Source of the DNA: Natronohydrobacter sp.
Lineage (GTDB): Bacteria; Pseudomonadota; Alphaproteobacteria; Rhodobacterales; Rhodobacteraceae
Length of the DNA: 17,348 bases
Direction of reading: 5' to 3'
Assembly (NCBI GenBank): GCA_007123015.1
Contig: SKSL01000251.1
Span: 1 to 17,348 of the forward strand
Part shown: piece by piece, positions 11,984 to 17,348 of the stretch
How the letters are laid out: each line of letters starts with the position of its first letter
Position numbering within the stretch: position 1 is the stretch's first letter
The notes under the pieces: model-generated
Databases searched by the model: none
What the model was told of the DNA's origin: nothing
The model's input: the letters and a program-made list of their open reading frames with translations, nothing else
Translations under genes and position numbers: made by a program

Positions 11984-14200
11984 TCACAGCGCATTGCAAG
12001 CACGCCGGTTGCGCGACGGATTGCCGCCAATGCCCAGAATATCCAGATTCAAGCCGAAACTCGTGCGCGATGTGGGCCTAGTGGCAGAGGCGAATTGCCG
12101 CTCAAGCCCCATTTCCATGCGCAGACATTCATTCTGGTAATTCAGCCCGACCATCGCATGCGCAGCGCGGCTTTGAGCGATATCATAGCGCCAGCCCACG
12201 CGGCCAGTCCAGAAATCGCTCAAGTGCCGCGTGCCCTCGAAACTCCATTCCGAGGCCGTCGCCGCCCGCGCTTCAAACGGGTTGGCACGGATGCGCATAT
12301 AGCTGGTCGAGAGGCTATAGGCATCTGTCGCCCAATCCAGTTCGAAAGCCGTGCGTGTCAGCTGCATGTCCGAGGTGAAATGCGATCTGTTGCTCAGGCT
12401 CAACCCATCCGCTGTGTCCAGACTGCCCGCAAGCACCCAGTCGGACTGCCGACCAGCCAGCGGTGTCTGCGCAGAAAACTGCCCCAGATCGCGCGCGCGC
12501 CAGCTTCGCCCCAGCGTGACGGTGCTCGACCAGCCATCCGGGTCAAGCCGTGTCCAGCTTACACCCATATTGCCGCGCAGGCCCAGCTCGCGCTGATCCT
12601 GTCCGGGAAAGCGGTTGAGCGCAAAAAGATTGCCCTCATCCAGTTCCGGCATGCGGCTGGCTTCATGGGGCAGTCCGGGCAGACGATCACGCGCCCAGAT
12701 CACTTGCGCCACTGGTGCGACCACATGGCGCGCACCAGATGGTGCCGCGCGCACGAAGGGCCAGCGCAATTCTGCCATCAGTTGCGGGGTCACGCGGGAT
12801 TGCGAGACCGGAAAGGCCCCGTCAGTCTGGGACAATCTGACATGATCCAGCCCAAGATTGAGCCCAACAGCCCCAAGCAGCCCAACGGGCAGAACTGCGT
12901 CGCGGCGCCAGTCCAGATCAAGGCTCAGCCGTCCCAACTGGCGTGGCCGTGTCGCGATCAGCCCCGGCAACGCTTCAGTGCCCGCATGCGCCTGCCCGCG
13001 GCGCAGAATCTCGGCTTCGAAGCGCAGCGCGGCGACCCCCCCCAGCCCCGGCACATCGCGCCGATGCGTCAGCGCCGCGCGCCCAACCTGATTGGGCAGT
13101 TGCGAATTGACATCCGCCAACCGCAAAGACCGGAACTGCAACAGCTGCACCTGTTCGCGCGTGTCACGGCGGATACGCTCGACTGTCACCTCACTGGTCA
13201 GGCGCGGCTGGTCGCGGCCGTAATCTTCCAGCACCCGCTGGTCAGATGGCTGGATCAGGTTGAAGCGCAGCATATAGCCCTGCCCCAGCGCAAATTCACC
13301 AAAAGCGTAGCCCATGGCCCGGGTCACGCCGGGGCGGATCTTGTCTTGCGCTACCAGACCGCCAAGTTCCAGTTGACCTGTGGCAAAGGCTTGCCGGTAG
13401 CGCAGCTCCAGCGCGCGGGTCCCCCGAGAAGCCACAAATGGTGTCACCGTCAGGTCACGATCAGCAGATAGCACGATGAAATAGGGCGCGCGCAAACCCA
13501 AACGGTGGCCAGTATTGACCGAAAAGCTGGGGCTCAGGAAGCCAGTCGCGCGCTCCAGACGCGGGTCGGGCACGCGCAGGCGCGGCACATAAAGCACCGG
13601 CAGCCCGAACAGCCTGAATTGCGCATTCTCGAAATGAACCTGCTTTTCCTGTTCATCATGCACAACCCGGCGCGCGCGGATTTCCCACAGGGGCGTCGGA
13701 CGCTCGGCACAGATTTCGCAAGAGGAGGCCACAACAGCCGTCATCTCGCTGAAACGCGCGTCCAGCCGTTCGACAGTCGCGGCGGCAAGCTGCAATTGTT
13801 CGTCAAAGACGACGCGCGCAGAGCGGATCAGACCGCGTTGCAGATTGTCCGAAAGCTGGGCCGCATCGGCCAGCATGATCACGTCACGGCCATCATTCAG
13901 AACCAGCGGCCCGTCGATCTGCAGCGCGCCAGTCGTGCGATCATAGCTCACGCGCCGCGCTTGCAGGCGTGTGGTGCCAAACAGTGCCTCGACATTGCCC
14001 TCTGCGACCAGCCGCACGCCCCCGTCAATGAACAGCCTGTCCGCGATGAGCGTGGCAAAGCCGGCTTCAGCGACAGGTCCATTCTGGGCATGCACAGGAA
14101 CAGCGCGCCCTGCAAGCGCGACCGCCAGCAGAAGGCAGACCCCGCAGAGAAACCGGCGCAGGCCCCCATACTTCGCGCGGCCATGCCGACGGCCTGTCAC
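11984..14200 (-). CDS. lptD: LPS-assembly outer-membrane protein LptD
   Basis: This 738-residue outer-membrane protein forms, with lipoprotein LptE, the gate that inserts lipopolysaccharide into the outer leaflet. A signal peptide (RRFLCGVCLLLAVALAG core, cleavage after VPVHA, residue 38) is followed by an LptA-like OstA beta-jellyroll (about 45-160: LIADRLFIDGGVRLVAEGNV, ARRVSYDRTTGALQIDGPL). Then comes the conserved linker LWEIRARRVVHDEQEKQVHF, FRLFGLPVLYVPRLRVPDP and TGFLSPSF, and a large beta-barrel to the C-terminus. The mature protein has CEIC (Cys161 and Cys164), NECLRME and a Cys near the end (RRACNAL), candidates for the disulfides LptD needs. I chose GTG at 14200, overlapping the lptG stop as GTGA with GGAGG just upstream; no ATG fits. 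It is translationally coupled to lptG and followed by surA. Confidence 0.95.
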   Translation of the reverse strand: MTGRRHGRAKYGGLRRFLCGVCLLLAVALAGRAVPVHAQNGPVAEAGFATLIADRLFIDGGVRLVAEGNVEALFGTTRLQARRVSYDRTTGALQIDGPLVLNDGRDVIMLADAAQLSDNLQRGLIRSARVVFDEQLQLAAATVERLDARFSEMTAVVASSCEICAERPTPLWEIRARRVVHDEQEKQVHFENAQFRLFGLPVLYVPRLRVPDPRLERATGFLSPSFSVNTGHRLGLRAPYFIVLSADRDLTVTPFVASRGTRALELRYRQAFATGQLELGGLVAQDKIRPGVTRAMGYAFGEFALGQGYMLRFNLIQPSDQRVLEDYGRDQPRLTSEVTVERIRRDTREQVQLLQFRSLRLADVNSQLPNQVGRAALTHRRDVPGLGGVAALRFEAEILRRGQAHAGTEALPGLIATRPRQLGRLSLDLDWRRDAVLPVGLLGAVGLNLGLDHVRLSQTDGAFPVSQSRVTPQLMAELRWPFVRAAPSGARHVVAPVAQVIWARDRLPGLPHEASRMPELDEGNLFALNRFPGQDQRELGLRGNMGVSWTRLDPDGWSSTVTLGRSWRARDLGQFSAQTPLAGRQSDWVLAGSLDTADGLSLSNRSHFTSDMQLTRTAFELDWATDAYSLSTSYMRIRANPFEARAATASEWSFEGTRHLSDFWTGRVGWRYDIAQSRAAHAMVGLNYQNECLRMEMGLERQFASATRPTSRTSFGLNLDILGIGGNPSRNRRACNAL

Positions 14201-15291
14201 CCCTCCTCCAGATTCAACATGATACCAATGGCAAATAACACAGTCGCAAAGGGCAGGCCCCATGCTGCCAGCAGCACGGGAATCTGCCCGCTCTCCCCAA
14301 GAACCTGTGCGAAGTTACGCAGAAAGAACAAAGTGAATCCAGCCAGAATCGTGATCAAGGCCCGGATCCCGGCCCCGCCCGCGCGCATGTGGTGGATGCT
14401 CAATGTCAGCGCCAGCAGCATCATTCCGGTCAGCAGAACGGGCAGCGCCAGTTCCATGTTCAATCGCATGCGGTGTTCCAGTGCCGAGAACCCGGCGCGC
14501 TCCAGCGCTGCGATGAAACCCGGCAATTGCGCCAGCGGGATCGCGCGGACCTGCGCAAAACTGTCGCGGATCTGATCTGGCGTCAGATCGGTCGCAATCG
14601 CGACATGCGCCTGCGCGCGCGCTGACTGCTCTGGGTTCAGGTCCGACAGATCCCAGAGCTTCGCGTTTTCCATGGCCCAGAAGCCGGGCCGCAGATCAGC
14701 GCGTTGCGCATGAAGCCGGGCACTCACCCCTTCGGTTTCGTGAAAGACAAGGATCGTCACGTCATGCAGGATGGTGCCTGTTTCTTCGGCCCGCAGCGCA
14801 TGGATGACAGTCTGGCCCCCGATATCGGCCTGACGCAGCCAAAGCCCGTCCTGCCCCAGAGCCGCGACACTGCCGCTGCCCCCGCGCACCTGCGCCAGCA
14901 CCCTGGCATATTCGCGCGAGGCCCCTGCCACGACCGGGTTCATCACCGCCACGAACAGGCTTGAGACCACCAGCACCATCAGCGCAGGCACGATGAGCAG
15001 CCTTGGCACCGAGCGTCCGGTCGCACGGATCACCACGAATTCCGAGGACCGCGACCAGCTCAGCCCCACCCACATCGCGGCCAGCATCAGGACCAGAGGC
15101 GCAATCTCGTAGAAGGCCTGTGGCAGGTTCAGCAGCGACAGGCGCAGGATCTGGCCGAAACCGGGCGATTGCGCGGCAAGCCTGCGCAACTGCTCGACCA
15201 TGTCCAGCAGCAACAACATGCCCAGAAAAATGCCCGAGACCATCAGGAAGCTCTGCGCCACGCGCCGGATCAGATATCGCTCGAGGATCAT
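14197..15291 (-). CDS. lptG: LPS export ABC permease LptG
   Basis: This 364-residue inner-membrane protein pairs with LptF; together with the ATPase LptB they extract LPS from the inner membrane and push it onto the LptC-LptA bridge. It starts MILERYLIRRVAQSFLMV and has three N-terminal membrane segments (VSGIFLGMLLLLDMV, YEIAPLVLMLAAMWVGL, LLIVPALMVLVVSSLFVAV), a periplasmic beta-jellyroll of about 150 residues (WLRQADIGGQTVIHALRAEE, ARLHAQRADLRPGFWAMENA), then three more segments (LALPVLLTGMMLLALTL, GIRALITILAGFTLFFL, LLAAWGLPFATVLFAIGIM). The ATG overlaps the lptF stop as ATGA, and its own stop overlaps lptD as GTGA, so all three are translated in a coupled way. The lptB, lptA and lptC genes are not in the window. 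Confidence 0.95.
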   Translation of the reverse strand: MILERYLIRRVAQSFLMVSGIFLGMLLLLDMVEQLRRLAAQSPGFGQILRLSLLNLPQAFYEIAPLVLMLAAMWVGLSWSRSSEFVVIRATGRSVPRLLIVPALMVLVVSSLFVAVMNPVVAGASREYARVLAQVRGGSGSVAALGQDGLWLRQADIGGQTVIHALRAEETGTILHDVTILVFHETEGVSARLHAQRADLRPGFWAMENAKLWDLSDLNPEQSARAQAHVAIATDLTPDQIRDSFAQVRAIPLAQLPGFIAALERAGFSALEHRMRLNMELALPVLLTGMMLLALTLSIHHMRAGGAGIRALITILAGFTLFFLRNFAQVLGESGQIPVLLAAWGLPFATVLFAIGIMLNLEEG

Positions 15292-16400
15292 GTGACCACC
15301 TTGCCTGTCCCGCGTCTGCGGCTGACCCAGACCAGCATGCCCGCAACCACCAGCCCGCCCAGCGCGACCGGGACAAAGGCCAGCGCCGCGCGCCCTGCAT
15401 CGCGCAAGGCCGCGCCCGAGACAGCATTGCCGACCAGCTGGATCAGTACCAGCGCGATGATCGCGAACAGCACCTGCCGCCATGCACCCAGACGGCTGAA
15501 CTGCCCCAGAAACACGGCCGCAAAGCCGATCAGCGCCGTGATCAGCGCCAGCATCGGCTGCGCATGGCGCGACATCAGCTCGAAACGCACTTCGGCCAGC
15601 GTCACGCCCAGCGCCTCGAATTGTGCAGGCGTGCCGTCCAGCAACAGTCGTGTCGGCAATTCCCGCACATCCGGGCCGCGACCGGCCGGACCGATCAGCC
15701 CGCCCACATCGAAGGTCAGATCATCAAAAGCGATGGTGGTCAGCCGGCCTGTCGCTGCGACATGGACCAGCGCAACCCCGTCGAGCATCACCAGCACAGG
15801 CCCCTGTGGCCCGGGCGCCAACAGGGCCGAGGCCGCGCTGTAATCCACCCGCATGCCATCGCGGCGACGGTCCGAGAGGAACACATCCAGCAACTGCCCC
15901 TCGGGCGTGACTTCGCGCAGAAAGACCGTGATCCCGTCGGCCGGTTCCAGAAACTCGCCGGCGCGCAGGAAGCGAACAGTGATATTCTCGGCAATCTGGA
16001 CCTGACGCTCGGCCAGTTGCGCGCGCGATTGCGGCATCAGCACATGCATGAGCGCAGCGAGCATGCCTGCCACGATCACCCCGAACAGCGCAACCGGGAC
16101 CAACATGCGCAGATAGGACATGCCTGTGCCCTGCAGCACGACCATTTCATTGTCGCGGGTCAGCCGGATCGCGACATAGACCGAAGCAGCAAAGGCCGAA
16201 AGCGGCAGCACCACGCGGATCACATTGGGCAGCGTCAGGGCCGAGAGTTCAAGGAAGACCCAGAAGCTCTGCCCGTCCGCGATCAGCGCATCAAACAAGC
16301 GTGCCGCGCGATTGACCCAATAGACCGAGACCAGAACCAGCGTGAAAAAGGCGAAGACTGTGAGCAATTGTGCCAGAAGATATCGGTCAATCCGTGTCAC
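15288..16400 (-). CDS. lptF: LPS export ABC permease LptF
   Basis: This 370-residue inner-membrane partner of LptG has the same layout: N-terminal segments (LAQLLTVFAFFTLVLVSVYW, VIRVVLPLSAFAASVYVAI, MLVPVALFGVIVAGMLAALM), a periplasmic domain (VQIAENITVRFLRAGEFLEP, FLREVTPEGQLLDVFLSDRR), and three C-terminal segments ending near LAFVPVALGGLVVAGMLVWV. The segment after helix 2, RLTRDNEMVVLQGTGMS, is the cytosolic coupling helix typical of LptF. I chose GTG at 16400, which gives the family-like start (M)TRIDRYLLAQLL; GTG at 16421 is the alternative, and neither has a strong RBS. It opens the lptF-lptG-lptD-surA unit. The 177-bp gap upstream holds the hairpin and 3'-end element of the preceding gene and must contain the operon promoter; a weak TTTCAT/TACTCT pair near 16433-16460 is the best I can see. 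Confidence 0.94.
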   Translation of the reverse strand: MTRIDRYLLAQLLTVFAFFTLVLVSVYWVNRAARLFDALIADGQSFWVFLELSALTLPNVIRVVLPLSAFAASVYVAIRLTRDNEMVVLQGTGMSYLRMLVPVALFGVIVAGMLAALMHVLMPQSRAQLAERQVQIAENITVRFLRAGEFLEPADGITVFLREVTPEGQLLDVFLSDRRRDGMRVDYSAASALLAPGPQGPVLVMLDGVALVHVAATGRLTTIAFDDLTFDVGGLIGPAGRGPDVRELPTRLLLDGTPAQFEALGVTLAEVRFELMSRHAQPMLALITALIGFAAVFLGQFSRLGAWRQVLFAIIALVLIQLVGNAVSGAALRDAGRAALAFVPVALGGLVVAGMLVWVSRRRGTGKVVT

Positions 16401-16529
16401 GCTGAAATCTGTCCCAATCACTTTGACGTCAGAGTAGCGCTCCTTGCGGGGGATGAAAAGCCAGCGCTGCGTGAGGGGGCTGTGATCCGGGGAAGGCCGC
16501 GGGTTTGGCGGTGCGCTTTCAGGCGAAGG

Positions 16530-16548
16530 CCGGGGGCTTTGCCCCCGG
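16530..16548 (-). terminator. Hairpin downstream of the IorB-like gene
   Basis: CCGGGGGC and GCCCCCGG form a perfect 8-bp stem with a 3-nt loop, directly behind the 3'-end element copy at 16550-16576. No T-run follows on the minus strand; on the plus strand the hairpin is followed by CCCCCAGGATATTTTT, which looks more like a terminator for opposite-strand transcription. Confidence 0.55.
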
Positions 16549-16549
16549 A

Positions 16550-16576
16550 CCCCCAGGATATTTTTCCAAGGATGAA
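16550..16576 (-). repeat. Conserved 3'-end element, copy 3 (after the IorB-like gene)
   Basis: On the minus strand TTCATCCTTG starts 1 nt after the stop codon, followed by GAAA, AATATCC, a T and GGGGG, then the hairpin with the second GGGGG. It separates the oxidoreductase gene from the lptF operon. Confidence 0.75.
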
Positions 16577-16577
16577 A

Positions 16578-17348
16578 TCAGAGGAGATAGGTCGCAGAAT
16601 GCATCAGGGGCAGTTTGCGGATGCGCGCGCCGGTCAGGGCGAAATGGGCATTGGTGAGCGCGGGCATGGCGGGCGGGGTGCCGGGCTCACCGACACCGCC
16701 CATATGCGGATTGTCCTGCAGAATCGTGACCTCGATCCGGGGGGCGTTGAACATGCGCAGCGCGTCATAATCGGGGAAATTGCCCTGATCGGCGCGGCCA
16801 TCGGTGAAGGTGATCTCGCCCATCAGCGCGGCGGACAGCCCGTAGATCAGCCCCGATTCCATCTGCGCGCGCACGATGGCCGGGTCGAGCACGCGGCCTG
16901 GATCGCAGGCCATGGAGGCGCGCGCAATGCGGATCGCGTGGTCTTCCAGCGCCAATTCGATTACGACCGCCGTGGGTGTACCGAAGGACCATGTCATCGC
17001 CACACCGCGCGCGCGACCCTCTGGCAAGGGCTGGTCCCAGTCTGACAGATCGCGCACGGCTTCCAGCACACCAGCCGCAATCGGGCTTTCCGGGGCCACA
17101 TGGTCCAGCCGGAATTGCAGCGGATCGGCCCCCGCTGCATGGGCCAGCTCGTCAATGAAGCTTTCATGGAAAAAGCCGTTGAAGGAATTGCCCACGGCGC
17201 GCCAGAAGCCGATCGGCACATCGAGCTCGGCCAGATGCCCTGCCACGCGGTAATGCGGGATCGCATAGGGCTGATCGAACGCACCTTCGACATGGCCCTT
17301 GTCCGGCCCGCCCATTTCGCGCCCCGCAAGCCGCCCGATGGCCGCGCG
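16578..17348 (-). CDS. Molybdopterin-binding oxidoreductase, IorB-like (5' part missing)
   Basis: These 256 residues are the C-terminal part of a large molybdenum hydroxylase subunit of the xanthine dehydrogenase superfamily, closest to isoquinoline 1-oxidoreductase beta (IorB). Marks are GFWRAVGNSFNGFFHESFID and DELAHAAGADPLQFRLDHV (the GPWRSVGHS-type region that contacts the cofactor), FPDYDALRMFNAPRIEVTIL, and GGVGEPGTPPAMPALTNAHF, whose Glu (visible residue 221) is the catalytic base position in this superfamily. Such enzymes hydroxylate N-heterocycles or oxidise aldehydes, passing electrons to a 2Fe-2S subunit (IorA) and often to cytochrome c. The frame stays open to the right edge; full proteins are about 700-750 residues. 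The substrate cannot be predicted. The gene ends in a 3'-end element and hairpin ahead of lptF, so it is likely a separate transcription unit. Confidence 0.86.
   Translation of the reverse strand, partial: RAAIGRLAGREMGGPDKGHVEGAFDQPYAIPHYRVAGHLAELDVPIGFWRAVGNSFNGFFHESFIDELAHAAGADPLQFRLDHVAPESPIAAGVLEAVRDLSDWDQPLPEGRARGVAMTWSFGTPTAVVIELALEDHAIRIARASMACDPGRVLDPAIVRAQMESGLIYGLSAALMGEITFTDGRADQGNFPDYDALRMFNAPRIEVTILQDNPHMGGVGEPGTPPAMPALTNAHFALTGARIRKLPLMHSATYLL

Noticed and set aside
11963..13471. A 502-codon plus-strand open frame opposite lptD
   Set aside because: It is the antisense of a clear lptD gene, has no RBS or family resemblance, and its composition (Gln, Arg, His-rich) is typical of an antisense frame in GC-rich DNA.
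15003..17045. A 680-codon plus-strand open frame across lptG, lptF and the IorB-like gene
   Set aside because: It crosses three real minus-strand genes and their intergenic hairpins, lacks an RBS and shows no domain.
1..17348. tRNA genes, CRISPR arrays, insertion sequences or attachment sites
   Set aside because: I saw no cloverleaf with a T-loop signature, no regularly spaced direct repeats, no transposase or integrase-like protein, and no flanking repeat pair.

Overview
The window looks like chromosomal DNA of an alphaproteobacterium of the Rhodobacterales/Rhodobacteraceae. I infer this from the high GC content, from the protein families (plant-type class II DAHP synthase, GlxA-type regulator, a Rhodobacterales-type small periplasmic protein with an LPNGDILIRR motif) and from the order lptF-lptG-lptD-surA. 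I cannot name a genus. I see no rRNA, tRNA, CRISPR array, insertion sequence or prophage gene.

Left part (1-3820). The window opens inside the C-terminal part of a DNA methyltransferase fused to an Mrr-like nuclease fold. Next is a secreted DsrE-like protein whose ribosome-binding site and start codon lie inside a long inverted repeat. Converging on it is a two-gene minus-strand unit (TfoX C-terminal-domain protein, then a lytic transglycosylase lipoprotein). A short minus-strand unit (possible promoter, strong RBS, 51-codon ORF, intrinsic terminator) fills the gap before serS.

Middle part (3821-10559). ppx runs divergently from serS. A small periplasmic protein gene overlaps the ppx 3' end on the opposite strand, followed upstream by a TerB + J-domain protein. 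Then come a class II DAHP synthase gene (first step of the shikimate pathway) with a clear sigma70-type promoter, a divergent GlxA/AraC-type regulator, and an MFS transporter whose stop codon overlaps the regulator's stop tail to tail.

Right part (10560-17348). On the minus strand, lptF, lptG and lptD are joined by 4-bp start/stop overlaps and followed by surA. Together they encode the LptFG permease subunits, the outer-membrane LPS translocon LptD and the chaperone SurA, which helps beta-barrels such as LptD fold. The usual next gene, pdxA, is replaced by the MFS transporter. The window ends inside a molybdenum-dependent IorB-like oxidoreductase subunit.

The most unusual non-coding signal is a 3'-end element present three times (after the DsrE-like gene, aroG and the IorB-like gene). 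Each copy begins 1-9 nt after the stop codon. It consists of TTCATCCTTG, a short spacer, AATATCC, a GGGGG run, and then a hairpin that carries a second GGGGG and its CCCCC partner, so the CCCCC arm could pair with either G-run.
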